Of a stretch of 38,537 bases of DNA, positions 17,113 to 27,202 are shown in pieces. Position 1 is the first letter of the stretch. Each line of letters opens with the position of its first letter. The notes below the pieces were generated by a model. The model was given only the letters and a program-made list of their open reading frames with translations. It was not told the origin of the DNA and did not search any database. This stretch comes from Actinomycetes bacterium. GTDB lineage: Bacteria; Actinomycetota; Thermoleophilia; BMS3ABIN01. The DNA is taken from NCBI GenBank assembly GCA_021803005.1, contig JAJZQT010000006.1, positions 1,538 to 40,074 of the forward strand. The letters run 5' to 3'. The translations under genes were made by a program, and so were the position numbers.

Positions 17113-18855
17113 TCACTTTGCAGGTTTTCCCGTTTTCGGACGCTTGAGGAATTTTTCGAGTTTTGCCGTGGTCAAAGTGTTCAGAACGGTGCCAGCCCCG
17201 ATCCAGCCGCGCCGGGCGGTGGCGATGCCATAGCGGAGCATGTCGAAATGAGCCGGCCGGTGAGCATCGCTGTTGATCACCAGCTTCACGCCGGCTTCCT
17301 GGGCCATGCGGGCGTGGCGGTCGTTGAGGTCGAGGCGTTGAAAATGTGAGTTTATCTCCAGGGCTGTTCCGGTGCGGGCGGCCATATCAATTAGTTTATC
17401 AATGTCAACTTCGTAAGGCTCGCGCCTGTTGATGAGCCTGCCGGTAGGATGTCCGATCGAGCGGACATACGGATTCTCCATGGCCGCGCTTAGACGCTTC
17501 ATGATCTGCCGGCGGCTTTGGTTGAAACCGGAATGTATGGATACGGTGACGAAGTCCAGCCGGGCAAGGTATTCATCCGGAAAGTCGAGGGCGCCGTCGG
17601 ACCTGACGTCGACCTCGGCGCTGGCAAACACATGGAAGCCCTTGAGCCTCATGTTGACCCGGGAGATCTCCTCCAGCTGCCCGTCGAGGCGCTCGGGCGT
17701 CAGCCCCTCAACCATTCCCAGCGACTGGGTGTGGTCGGAAATGGCCAGATACTTATAACCGCGTTCCTGGGTGGCGAGCGCCATCTCCTCGATGGTGGCG
17801 TGGCCGTCGCTCCAGTCGGAGTGCACGTGCAGATCGCCCTTGAGATCGCCGGCCTCGATCAGGCGCGGCAGCTTGCCGGCCGCCGCCGCTTCGATCTCGC
17901 CGGTCTCCTCGCGGAGCTCGGGCGGGATGTAATCGAGGCCCAGCAGGGCGTAGACTTCCTCCTCGGTGTCGCACTCGTGCACCTTGCCGGTGCCGGTTTC
18001 CTCAACCCCATACTCACTGACCTTGAGGCCCCTGGAGATGGCCAGCTCGCGCAGGGCCACATTGTGTTCCCTTGATCCGGTGAAATGCTGCAGGAGATTG
18101 CCGTAGAGGCCGTCTGGCACCACGCGCAGGTCGATCTGCAGTCCGGTGTGAGTTCGCACCGAACACTTCGTGGGGCCGCTGCCGATGACCTCGGCGACCA
18201 TGGGTAGTTGGCAGAAAACACCGGTCAGAGCTTCTGGCGCCGAGGCTGTGGCGATGATGTCGAGGTCCTTGACCGTCTCTCTCATGCGCCGGACGCTGCC
18301 GGCATAAGTCACGTTCCTGGCCTCGGGAACCTTCATGAGCGTCGCCACTGATTCTTCGGCGATGGGCAGCACCTCGCCCAGCAGCAGCCGGTGGCCGCGG
18401 GCGCGCAGGCGGCCGATCGCCTTGATGATGTTATCCGCGGATTTCTGGCCCATACCCGGAAGGGCGGCGATGCTGCCGTCGAGGGCGGCGGCCTCGAGTT
18501 CGGCCATGGTGGAAACGCCAAGCTCTTCCCAGACCTTGCGGGCGGTCCTGGGACCAACACCCTGGATCCGCTCGATCTCAACCAGCGCCGGCGGGTATTT
18601 CTGGAAATATTCCTCGAGTTCTCCCAGCTTGCCGGTGGCGACGATCTCTTCGATCTTGGCGGCGATGCTCTTGCCGATGTCGGGGATCTCGGTGAGGGCG
18701 CCGGCCCTGGCGCGCTCTTCAACGGAGTAGTTGAGCCCGGCGATCCGCTTGGCCGCTTTTTCCACGGAGATGACCTTGAACCTGTTGACCTCGTCAAGCT
18801 CCATCATTTCGGCCAGCGTATCCAGGATTTTGGCTATCTCTGTATTGCTGGCCAC
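17113..18855 (-). CDS. polX: DNA polymerase/3'-5' exonuclease PolX (Pol X + PHP)
   Basis: HhH segments (GVGPRTARKVWEELG), YAGSVRRMRETVKDLDIIATA nucleotidyltransferase, PHP KGDLHVHSDWSDGHATIEEMA and VINSDAHRPAHFDML. Confidence 0.95.
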   Translation of the reverse strand: MASNTEIAKILDTLAEMMELDEVNRFKVISVEKAAKRIAGLNYSVEERARAGALTEIPDIGKSIAAKIEEIVATGKLGELEEYFQKYPPALVEIERIQGVGPRTARKVWEELGVSTMAELEAAALDGSIAALPGMGQKSADNIIKAIGRLRARGHRLLLGEVLPIAEESVATLMKVPEARNVTYAGSVRRMRETVKDLDIIATASAPEALTGVFCQLPMVAEVIGSGPTKCSVRTHTGLQIDLRVVPDGLYGNLLQHFTGSREHNVALRELAISRGLKVSEYGVEETGTGKVHECDTEEEVYALLGLDYIPPELREETGEIEAAAAGKLPRLIEAGDLKGDLHVHSDWSDGHATIEEMALATQERGYKYLAISDHTQSLGMVEGLTPERLDGQLEEISRVNMRLKGFHVFASAEVDVRSDGALDFPDEYLARLDFVTVSIHSGFNQSRRQIMKRLSAAMENPYVRSIGHPTGRLINRREPYEVDIDKLIDMAARTGTALEINSHFQRLDLNDRHARMAQEAGVKLVINSDAHRPAHFDMLRYGIATARRGWIGAGTVLNTLTTAKLEKFLKRPKTGKPAK

Positions 18856-18858
18856 CGG

Positions 18859-19968
18859 TCACCCCCTGGATATTACCCGTTCATAGATCTTTCTGGTCTC
18901 GGCGGCCGTTGTCCGCCAGGAATAAATGGCAGACTGCTTCTTGCCCTTTTCGATGAGCTCCAGGCGCATCTCCTGCGAAGACAGCACCATCTCGATGGCT
19001 CCCGCCAGCTCGCCGGCGTTATGGGGATCGATCAGCACGGCGGCTTCCCCGACGATCTCCGGAATGGCGGTGGAGTTGGAGGTTACCACCGGCGTGCCGC
19101 AGGCCATCGCCTCCAGAGGCGGCAGGCCGAACCCTTCGTAAAGGGAAGGGAAAACGAGCACTTTCGCCAGGCTGTATATCGCCGGCATGTCGAAGTCGTG
19201 CACGTAACCGGCAAAGTGGACCCCTTCCAGATCGAGCCCGGCGAACGCCTCCTCGGGGGCGACCCGGCAATAATCGACGCCGGTGATCACCAGGTGCACG
19301 TCGGTGCGAACCCGGCGCAGCTGCCCGAACGCCTTGATCGCGGTGCGGATGTTCTTGCGGGGCTCGGTGGAGCCGACGCAAAGCGCGAAACGCGGCGGCA
19401 ACTGGTAGCGGTTGGTCACCTGCGCCAGTTCCGGCTCGTCGGTGATGGGCCGGAACTTTTCATTGACGCCGTCGGTGATGACGCTGACCTTGCCGGGATC
19501 GATACCGCTCCAGTCGAGGATGTCGCTGCGGGAGAATTCGGAGATGGTAATGACGTGGTCGGCCCCCTCGACCTTTTCCCGCAGGCGGCGCTCGTAGAGC
19601 CGCGCCCGCGAGGGGCTGTAGTAGTCCGACGCCAGCCGTACGAGGATGATGTCATGAAGGGTCATCACGCATGGGCAGGGCAGCCGCGAGGGCTCGGGAA
19701 GACCCATGTCCCGCGGGGAGTGGTAGACGTCGACCTGCCGTTCGGAGAGCTCCAGCGGTAACCGATACTCTTTATAGAGGTAATTGGCGACGCGTTCGGC
19801 ATAAGAGATGTTGTGATAGGAATCCCCCGCCATGCGCTGGTTCCGCGCGAAGAGCAGCACCTGGTCTCCCGGATTCAGCCTCCGCAGGTTCTGTACCAGC
19901 TCATGCGTATAAGTGGAGGTTCCGGTCCGGTGAAACAGGAGAGGGAGGCCTTCGATACCGATTCTCAT
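18859..19968 (-). CDS. GT4-family glycosyltransferase
   Basis: FALCVGSTEPRKNIRTAIKAF, FPSLYEGFGLPPLEAMACGTPVVTSNSTAIPEIVGEAAVLIDP. Confidence 0.93.
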   Translation of the reverse strand: MRIGIEGLPLLFHRTGTSTYTHELVQNLRRLNPGDQVLLFARNQRMAGDSYHNISYAERVANYLYKEYRLPLELSERQVDVYHSPRDMGLPEPSRLPCPCVMTLHDIILVRLASDYYSPSRARLYERRLREKVEGADHVITISEFSRSDILDWSGIDPGKVSVITDGVNEKFRPITDEPELAQVTNRYQLPPRFALCVGSTEPRKNIRTAIKAFGQLRRVRTDVHLVITGVDYCRVAPEEAFAGLDLEGVHFAGYVHDFDMPAIYSLAKVLVFPSLYEGFGLPPLEAMACGTPVVTSNSTAIPEIVGEAAVLIDPHNAGELAGAIEMVLSSQEMRLELIEKGKKQSAIYSWRTTAAETRKIYERVISRG

Positions 19969-20240
19969 GTACCAAATCCTAACGGGTTAGGTGGCGTTTT
20001 TGAAGGATATGGGCATAAGGAGGATAACTCTTTTACAGGTGGCCCGCTGAAAAGGGTTAATACACTGCGCCGTCACTTCACATTTTTACGTGTTGCTTAC
20101 ATAGGAATGATATTAGTTACCGACCGCTGCCCCGAATCGATCACAGGATAGTCCGCAGGCTCCGGAATCTTTGCAGGACGGCCGGCAGTCTCGGGAATCA
20201 TTTGCCAGGGTAGGGGCGGGGCAAGCTCCAAGAGGTATTG

Positions 20241-23200
20241 ATGTTCAAGCGTGGCAAGACAAAAATCCTCACCGGCATCGCCGCGACCGCACTTATTGTT
20301 GCCGCCGCCGTCCTGTTCCTCCCCGGCTTTAGCGGCCGGACACCTCCACCGGAAACAAGCGGCGGTGATGTGGTCAGCGCCGGAGCGGATTTCCGGTCGG
20401 GCGATCTTGAAGGCACCAGCGTAGCGCCCTCCACCCGGGGCGGCGACCTGGCCCTGGCGCTCGACCCTGCCAGGGCGCAGGGCGGCTATGTCTCCGAGCC
20501 AGCCATGGCTGATTACCCCTTCAACGCGCTGGGGCTGCACTGGAAGGCGGACATGCCCGCCGGCACTGATGTCAATGCTGAGGTCCGCTTCAGTCAGGAC
20601 GGCGAGCAGTGGGGCGATTGGCAGCCGGTCGAGAAGAACGGGGACGAATTGCCGGATCACATCGACCAGACCAAATCGGCTGGCGAGACCATCGGCGACC
20701 TGGTGTTCACCGATGCGGCCCGTTACTTCCAGTATCGCCTGAGTCTCACCGGCAACTCCGCCGGGCAGTCTCCGGCCGTGACCAAGATGACGGCCAGCTA
20801 TATCGACGGCAAGGGCTATCACGAGTCGCTGCTATCAGCGACGAATATCGTCCGCAATGTCAGCGCCGCGCTGAGCCCGCCGGAGGCCAGCGCCAATCCC
20901 AATATCATCTCCCGCGCCCAGTGGGGAGCCAACGAAGCTCTTATGACCTGGCCACCGGAATATTTCCAGCCCAAGAAGATAGTCATTCATCATACTGTTA
21001 CAGCGAATGGCGATCCGGACCCGGTAGCCACGATCAAGTCAATATATTATTACCATGCCGTCAGCCTCGGCTGGGGCGATATCGGTTATAACTACCTGAT
21101 CGATCAGCAGGGCAGAATCTACGAGGGCAGGGCGGGCGGAAATGGCGTCAGCGGCGCCCACGCGCTGGGCTGGAACGATGGCAGCATCGGCATCTCCGTG
21201 CTCGGCAACTACCAGGTTGCCGACATCAACGGGGCTATCTACAACGCCATGGTCGATCTGATCACCTACGAAGCTAACTTGAATCACATCAATCCTTCTG
21301 GCTCGGATTATTTTGAATACTACGCGGGATGTAATGGTGGTTGTAATCCCACCGGCATCTACGCGCCCAACATACTTGGGCACCGCGACCTCGCCGGCAA
21401 CTATACTGCATGTCCGGGCCAGTATCTGTATGCTCGCATCCCGCAATTCCGCGCCATTCATTATGGACCCGATTTTGCCAATCCAATGCCATCGAGCTCG
21501 AACGAAACAGCCAGCAACCGTCCGCTGATCAGCGCCGACGTCATCGGCTCGACCATCATTCCGGAAACGATTTCGATGCAGCTCGACGGGGTCGATGTCA
21601 CCGCAGGCGCGACCCGGAACCCGACGTTGGTGAGTTACAGGCCATCGGTTGCGCTTGCCCCGGGAACCCATACCGTACATACGTACGTTGCCGACTCCTG
21701 GGGCTTTACCAAGACTGCGGACTGGTCGTTCACGGTCGCGGCTACCAATTATTCTCCACATGACTACCTCTGGACCTGGTACGACGGCGTCAACAGCCGC
21801 AACTGGGTGTTGATGGCCAACCCGGTTTCGGCCGGCAACGACCTCTTCTTCGATCTCTATGTCGCCGGCAGATATATGAACATGACTCCGTTCGCACAGA
21901 CCGATAGCCAGTGCCCGGGATTCTGCGGGGCCGGCAGGGTACAGGCAGGCAAGAGCATCACGCCGCTTTACAAAGGCATCATGGGCGGCCCGGTGGACGC
22001 CGCGTCGCTTACAGGCGCAAAGGCCATCACCAGCCAGCGCACGATCTGGGGACAGAATTCCTTCGAGGAAGTGCCGGGCTTCGATTCGCAGAGGCTGACC
22101 GACCATTACTACTGGACCTGGTACGACTCGGCCAGTGCCGGCTACAAGAACTGGATCCTGGTCGCCAACCCCAACGCCTCGACGGTCTTTTACAAGATCA
22201 AGATCGCCGGGAATGAGTACCAGCAGGGCACGATCAATCCGGGCGCCAGCGTGACGCCGATCTTCATGGGCATCATGGGTGGGCCGGTCGAGGTGCAGGC
22301 CTGGAGCGATGGCGTCGGTGGCGCCACTCCCGCCAAGATCATGGCTTCACAGCGAGTGCTCTCAAATGGCGGCTCGGCCTTCAACGAGGTTCCGGGCATT
22401 CCCGCGGCAGAGCTGTCCGACCGCTATCTTTGGACCTGGTACGACATGCAATCCGCCGGCGCCAGTGACTGGGTGCTGGTGGCAAATCCCACCAACGCTT
22501 CCGTCTATTACGAGATCTCGGTTGCGGGCCATCTTGTAAATACCGGAACGGTTCCCGCCGGCGGCCGGGTGACGCCGACATTCCCGGGCACGATGGGCGG
22601 TTCCGTCGAGGTGCAGGCCTGGACCGATTCCGGCAAGAGTGCGCCTGCGAATGTCATCGCCTCGCAGCGCGTGGTCTGGGGTCCATCCTTCGAGGAAGTC
22701 CCGGGCTACCCGGTATCTCAACTCAATTCTTCATACGTCTGGACCTGGTATGACCAGAAGAGCGCCGGCGCCACTAACTGGGCGCTGGTTTCCAACCCCA
22801 ACGCCTTCCCGGTCAACTACGAGATCAGGATCGCAGGCAACCTGGTTAACACAGGCACCCTGCAGGCTGGCGCCAGCACGGCCCCGACCTTCCCCGGGGC
22901 TATGGGCGGCCCGGTCGAAGTCAAGGCGACGACGACCTGCCCGTCGCCGCAACCGGCGAATATCCTGGCGTCGCAGCGAGTGCTTTGGAACGGCTACTTC
23001 AATGAGGTGACCGGGACCGTGCTCGACAGTGCCCCGGGAACGGGCAGCGGCTGCGGCAGCACGACCGTGACCTCCGACGCCGCCTTCGAGGTCAGGGACG
23101 GCAACGGCGTCCTGCTGACGACCCTGGCCGCGGGACAGACCGCCACGGTGGCCTACGGCGGCGGCTCTTATCTGGTGCAGACGAGCACCGGCTATTCCCA

Positions 23201-23933
23201 CACCGGCGACTCCTACATCAGGATGGCTTCCCCGACCGGCGGCATCATGCAGGTTACGTCCTATCATGACGTCCCCGGCTGGAACCCGGCGCTTGACGAC
23301 AACAGGTTCCGCGGCGCCATCGAGGTGCGTTACTCATCCGTTTCCGGCAAGGTGTGGGTGGTGAACGACCTGCCCCTCGAGGATTATCTCAGGGGGATCG
23401 CCGAGACCAGCTCCGGCGATTATCCCGAATACCTGAAGACGATGTCGACCGCCGCGCGCGGTTACGCCCTCTGGCACCTGAACAACGGCGGCAAGTACGG
23501 CAGCTCCGAGGTCTTTCAGCTCAAGAACAGCCGCAACGGCAATGGTGACGACCAGCAGTACCGTGGCTTCGGGCTGGAATCGCGATTCCCGGATCTGGTG
23601 ACCGCGGTTACGGCCACCAGCGGGCAGGCGGTGACCTACGGGGGCAACGTGGCGATCACGCCCTATTATTCCAATTCCGACGGCAGGACGCGCTCGGCCC
23701 TGGAAGCCTGGGGTATCGATTACTGGCCCTGGCTGCAGAGCGTTCAGGATCCCGACTGCGCCGGCATGACCCTAAACGGCCATGGCGTCGGCATCAGCGC
23801 CGTCGGGGCGCGGGCCCGCGCCGGCCGCGGCGACAGCTTCCAGACCATCCTCGGTTATTACTACACGGGAACCGCGGTGCAGCCCGTGGATACCAACAAG
23901 GACATCAGGATCGCGATCGCCAGCGTCTCCTGA
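20241..23933 (+). CDS. Secreted PGRP/Amidase_2 - WTWYD repeat - SpoIID/LytB fusion protein
   Basis: Signal sequence; PGRP domain IISRAQWGANE...KKIVIHHTVT...GHRDLAGNYTACPGQYLY; four YxWTWYD...GGPVEV...ASQR...EVPG repeats; SpoIID domain LPLEDYLRGIAETSSGDYPEYLKTMSTAARGYALWH...GHGVGISAVGARARAGRGDSFQTILGYYYTG. Confidence 0.92.
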   Translation: MFKRGKTKILTGIAATALIVAAAVLFLPGFSGRTPPPETSGGDVVSAGADFRSGDLEGTSVAPSTRGGDLALALDPARAQGGYVSEPAMADYPFNALGLHWKADMPAGTDVNAEVRFSQDGEQWGDWQPVEKNGDELPDHIDQTKSAGETIGDLVFTDAARYFQYRLSLTGNSAGQSPAVTKMTASYIDGKGYHESLLSATNIVRNVSAALSPPEASANPNIISRAQWGANEALMTWPPEYFQPKKIVIHHTVTANGDPDPVATIKSIYYYHAVSLGWGDIGYNYLIDQQGRIYEGRAGGNGVSGAHALGWNDGSIGISVLGNYQVADINGAIYNAMVDLITYEANLNHINPSGSDYFEYYAGCNGGCNPTGIYAPNILGHRDLAGNYTACPGQYLYARIPQFRAIHYGPDFANPMPSSSNETASNRPLISADVIGSTIIPETISMQLDGVDVTAGATRNPTLVSYRPSVALAPGTHTVHTYVADSWGFTKTADWSFTVAATNYSPHDYLWTWYDGVNSRNWVLMANPVSAGNDLFFDLYVAGRYMNMTPFAQTDSQCPGFCGAGRVQAGKSITPLYKGIMGGPVDAASLTGAKAITSQRTIWGQNSFEEVPGFDSQRLTDHYYWTWYDSASAGYKNWILVANPNASTVFYKIKIAGNEYQQGTINPGASVTPIFMGIMGGPVEVQAWSDGVGGATPAKIMASQRVLSNGGSAFNEVPGIPAAELSDRYLWTWYDMQSAGASDWVLVANPTNASVYYEISVAGHLVNTGTVPAGGRVTPTFPGTMGGSVEVQAWTDSGKSAPANVIASQRVVWGPSFEEVPGYPVSQLNSSYVWTWYDQKSAGATNWALVSNPNAFPVNYEIRIAGNLVNTGTLQAGASTAPTFPGAMGGPVEVKATTTCPSPQPANILASQRVLWNGYFNEVTGTVLDSAPGTGSGCGSTTVTSDAAFEVRDGNGVLLTTLAAGQTATVAYGGGSYLVQTSTGYSHTGDSYIRMASPTGGIMQVTSYHDVPGWNPALDDNRFRGAIEVRYSSVSGKVWVVNDLPLEDYLRGIAETSSGDYPEYLKTMSTAARGYALWHLNNGGKYGSSEVFQLKNSRNGNGDDQQYRGFGLESRFPDLVTAVTATSGQAVTYGGNVAITPYYSNSDGRTRSALEAWGIDYWPWLQSVQDPDCAGMTLNGHGVGISAVGARARAGRGDSFQTILGYYYTGTAVQPVDTNKDIRIAIASVS
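21762..23030 (+). repeat. Four tandem ~105-aa WTWYD protein repeats encoded in DNA
   Basis: WTWYD codons at about 21771, 22113, 22431 and 22740; each unit continues NW.L.(A/S)NP...I/VAG...GGPVEV...SQR...EVPG. Confidence 0.85.
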
Positions 23934-24056
23934 GGGACTCCAACCCGCCCTCCCACAGCATTGGCGCCTGTTCCAGGTCCACGGGTGCTGCTCTTGTGAT
24001 AAAATCTGCTTCCGCTCCACTAATACTCTTTTCTCCGATGCTGCTTGGCGGAAACA

Positions 24057-25100
24057 ATGGAAACCAGAACCGACATACTCGAGCTGCCTTCAGACCTTTA
24101 TTCCCGGAACATCATCATCTCCGAAGGAATAAAGAAGTTCAAAAAGGATCGGGGCCTGGAAAGGATCAGGGTTCTCGATCTGGGCGGCAGGAACGGCAAG
24201 CTTTCTCTTTTTCTGGACGCGGAAGACGAACTGGCCCTGCTCGATCGGAGGGAAGGCGATGAAGAGAATCTCATCGCCGGCGACGCCACCAACATGCAGT
24301 TCGGGGACGACTCGTTCGACGTGGTCACCTCGGGCGATGTCTTCGAGCATATCCCGCCCGATCGGCGGGACCGATTCATCCGGGAAGCGCTGAGGGTCTC
24401 CAGCGGGCTTGTGATTGTCGCCGCTCCCTTCGCGGATGGCCAGAACGAGTACGCGGAACGGGTAGTGAACGGTTACTATAAACGCCTGACCGGCACAGAC
24501 CACGAATGGCTGGCGGAGCACATAGAGAACGGTCTGCCCAGTGCCGGCGATCTCGAGAGTTTCTTCAGGAGTGAGCGGGTCGGCTACTCGCAGTGCAAAT
24601 CAAACAACACCGACAACTGGATGATCCTGCAGTCCCTGATCTTTTATTTTGTCCACTTCACCGCCTTCCAGAAAAATGACGAGGTTCTCAGGAGCTTCTT
24701 CAGGACCTACAACGAGAACATTGCCTCAATTGAGGACGAGGCGGCGGATTGCTACCGGAGGATCTACTTCATTGCCAAAAATGGGGAATTTGACTACTCC
24801 TTCCCTTATGTTTTTGACCGCAAGGCGAAAATCGACCTGATTGATGAGGCCTTTATCGTCCTGGCTGAAGCCGCTGAGGCGATGACGGCGGAATTTGTCT
24901 CCCTGCACGGCCATATCCGGCAGCAAACCGATGCCATCCACACCCTCGAAAACCAGCTGCGGGAAGCTTACCGGGACGTTCTCAAAGCCCAAAATGCCGC
25001 CAAGCGGCAGGAGCAGGTCATCCTGACCATGAGGGCCTCCAAATTCTGGCAGGCAAGGGAAGCACTGGCAAGAATCGTCTCGTTCGCCAGGCGCCGATAA
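24057..25100 (+). CDS. Class I SAM-dependent methyltransferase with C-terminal coiled-coil
   Basis: RIRVLDLGGRNGKLSLFL, DDSFDVVTSGDVFEHIPPDRRDRFIREALRV; C-terminal helical HTLENQLREAYRDVLKAQNAAKRQEQVILTM. Confidence 0.85.
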   Translation: METRTDILELPSDLYSRNIIISEGIKKFKKDRGLERIRVLDLGGRNGKLSLFLDAEDELALLDRREGDEENLIAGDATNMQFGDDSFDVVTSGDVFEHIPPDRRDRFIREALRVSSGLVIVAAPFADGQNEYAERVVNGYYKRLTGTDHEWLAEHIENGLPSAGDLESFFRSERVGYSQCKSNNTDNWMILQSLIFYFVHFTAFQKNDEVLRSFFRTYNENIASIEDEAADCYRRIYFIAKNGEFDYSFPYVFDRKAKIDLIDEAFIVLAEAAEAMTAEFVSLHGHIRQQTDAIHTLENQLREAYRDVLKAQNAAKRQEQVILTMRASKFWQAREALARIVSFARRR

Positions 25101-25124
25101 TGATGCTCAGCCACAGCCCCCTGT

Positions 25125-25919
25125 ATGAAAAAAATTAACTCACTCCAATATTACGGATTGGTAAGGGAACTAACCCTTACCGATTTCAAACTCAAATACA
25201 AAGCCTCGTTTTTCGGCTATCTCTGGTCACTGGCAAAACCCCTGATGCTCTTCGGTGTGCTGCTGGTCGTATTCTCGAAGTTTCTCAAGCTGGGCGGAAG
25301 CATCCCCGATTATCCAGTCTATCTCCTGCTCGGCATCGTCCTCTGGACTTTCTTCATCGAAGCGACCTTCTCATCGCTGACCTCGATCGTCAGCAAGGGC
25401 GACCTGATCCGGAAGGTTTATTTCCCGCGGATCATCCTGACCATTTCCGCTTCGGTGACAGCGTCGATCACCCTGCTTCTGAACATCGTCGTCGTGCTTA
25501 TATTCATGTTCTTCTCCAAGATCTCACTGACGGTGACGGCGCCGCTGATTCTGGCGCTGATGATCGAGTTCTTCATCCTCACCGCGGGGGTTTCGCTTAT
25601 TCTGGCGTCGCTGTTTGTTCGTTTCCGCGACATCGCCCACATCTGGGAAGTTGCCGCCCAGGTCCTTTTCTATGCGACGCCGATTCTTTACCCCTTGAGC
25701 CTGGTGCCGGAGAGTCTCGGCCAGATCATCATGCTGAACCCTCTGGCCCAGATCATCCAGGACAGCCGCTACGTCCTCATCACCAATGAGACCGGGACCG
25801 TTTTCAACACGCTCTCTTTTCCGCTCAACGTGGTCCCTTATGCGCTGCCGTTTGTTATCTTTGCCGCCGGTTACTGGATCTTCCAGAAAGAAGCCTCCAA
25901 GTTCGCCGAGGAGATCTGA
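25125..25919 (+). CDS. Polysaccharide ABC exporter permease (Wzm-like, ABC-2)
   Basis: Six-TM ABC-2 protein: LVRELTLTDFKLKYKASFFGYLWSLAKPL, NPLAQIIQDSRYVL; translationally coupled to a Wzt-like gene. Confidence 0.9.
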   Translation: MKKINSLQYYGLVRELTLTDFKLKYKASFFGYLWSLAKPLMLFGVLLVVFSKFLKLGGSIPDYPVYLLLGIVLWTFFIEATFSSLTSIVSKGDLIRKVYFPRIILTISASVTASITLLLNIVVVLIFMFFSKISLTVTAPLILALMIEFFILTAGVSLILASLFVRFRDIAHIWEVAAQVLFYATPILYPLSLVPESLGQIIMLNPLAQIIQDSRYVLITNETGTVFNTLSFPLNVVPYALPFVIFAAGYWIFQKEASKFAEEI

Positions 25920-27136
25920 TGGCCAGGGAAGGGGACATCGCCATCAGGGTCGACAACCTGTCCAAGCGTTTCCGGATTCCCCATGAAAAGCACGCCACTT
26001 TGAAAGCGGCGGCGCTCCACCTCTTCGACCAGAAAAGCTACACCGAATTCCAGGCCCTCGATGATGTCAGCTTCGAGGTCAGGAAGGGAGAATTTTTTGG
26101 CATCATCGGCCGCAATGGATGCGGCAAGAGCACGCTGCTGAAGATAATCGCCGGCATTTATGTCCCCACCGGCGGCAGGGTCAAGATCGACGGCCGCATC
26201 TCTCCCTTCCTTGAGCTGGGGGTTGGTTTCAATCCCGAGCTAACCGCCAGGGAGAACATATTCCTCGGCGGCTCGATACTGGGGCTGACCAGAAGGGCGA
26301 TCGAGGAGAAGTTTGACAGAATAGTAGAATTCTCGGAGCTGGCGGATTTCATCGACATGAAGTTCAAGAATTTCTCGTCGGGCATGCAGGTGCGGCTGGC
26401 CTTCGCCCTGGCCATTTATGCCCACGCGGAGATATTGCTGATGGACGAGGTCTTGGCCGTCGGCGACAGCAACTTCCAGAGCAAGTGCCTGGAGGAATTC
26501 AATAACTACCGGGAGGAAGGCAAGACGGTAATCCTGGTCACCCACGACATCTCCGTGGTTCAGAGGTATTGCGACCGGGCCATGCTGCTGCGGGACGGGA
26601 AGATCGTCAAGATGGGGGATCCCGAGGAGATCGGCAACGAGTACATCCTCCAGAACATGAGCGACGAGGAAAAAAGGATCGCAGAAGCCAAGAAGGACGG
26701 CGCCGGCGACGGCATCGACCGCAAGAGGGACGTCGCCATCACCAACGTGGAATTCCTGGATGAAAAAGGGCAGGAAAGAAGCGTATTCGGCACCGGAGAG
26801 GATATAATAGCCCGGATCCATTATTTCTCCAGGCAGACGATCGAGAAGCCGGTTTTCGGGGTGGCGATCCACACCCAGGACAACATCCATATTTCCGGCC
26901 CCAATACCAGGACTTCAAACTTTGACATACCGGAGATACAGGGCGAAGGATACGTGGATTTCATCATCAGAAAAGCGCCCTTTTTCACCGGAACCTTCAA
27001 TCTCACAGTGGCGCTTTTCGACTGGAACCTGGTCATACCGTATTCCTTCCAGGAGCAGAAATACGTCTTCAGGATAAAGTCCGCGGAAGCCAACCAGTAC
27101 GGGGTCGTCAAGCTCGATACCGGCTGGAAGCGATAG
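25919..27136 (+). CDS. Polysaccharide ABC exporter ATPase (Wzt-like) with C-terminal carbohydrate-binding-type domain
   Basis: GIIGRNGCGKSTLLKIIAGIYVPTGG, FSSGMQVRLAFALAIYAHAEILLMDEVLAVGD; about 150-aa C-terminal Wzt_C-like extension. Confidence 0.92.
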   Translation: MAREGDIAIRVDNLSKRFRIPHEKHATLKAAALHLFDQKSYTEFQALDDVSFEVRKGEFFGIIGRNGCGKSTLLKIIAGIYVPTGGRVKIDGRISPFLELGVGFNPELTARENIFLGGSILGLTRRAIEEKFDRIVEFSELADFIDMKFKNFSSGMQVRLAFALAIYAHAEILLMDEVLAVGDSNFQSKCLEEFNNYREEGKTVILVTHDISVVQRYCDRAMLLRDGKIVKMGDPEEIGNEYILQNMSDEEKRIAEAKKDGAGDGIDRKRDVAITNVEFLDEKGQERSVFGTGEDIIARIHYFSRQTIEKPVFGVAIHTQDNIHISGPNTRTSNFDIPEIQGEGYVDFIIRKAPFFTGTFNLTVALFDWNLVIPYSFQEQKYVFRIKSAEANQYGVVKLDTGWKR

Positions 27137-27202
27137 GCGGCCCCGCCGCGCCTGCGACCGGTGCAGTCGCCGGAGCGCCTGGGGAATTCCACCAATAATC
27201 AC

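Noticed and set aside
18391-19761. 456-aa plus-strand ORF antisense to polX and the GT4 gene
   Set aside because: Spans two well-supported opposite-strand genes; composition typical of antisense frames in high-GC DNA.
19969-20240. Possible sigma-54 promoter in the GT4/PGRP divergent intergenic region (TCGGGAATCATTTGCC)
   Set aside because: Spacing is GG-N9-GC and the -24 element lacks TGGCA; not consistent with consensus.
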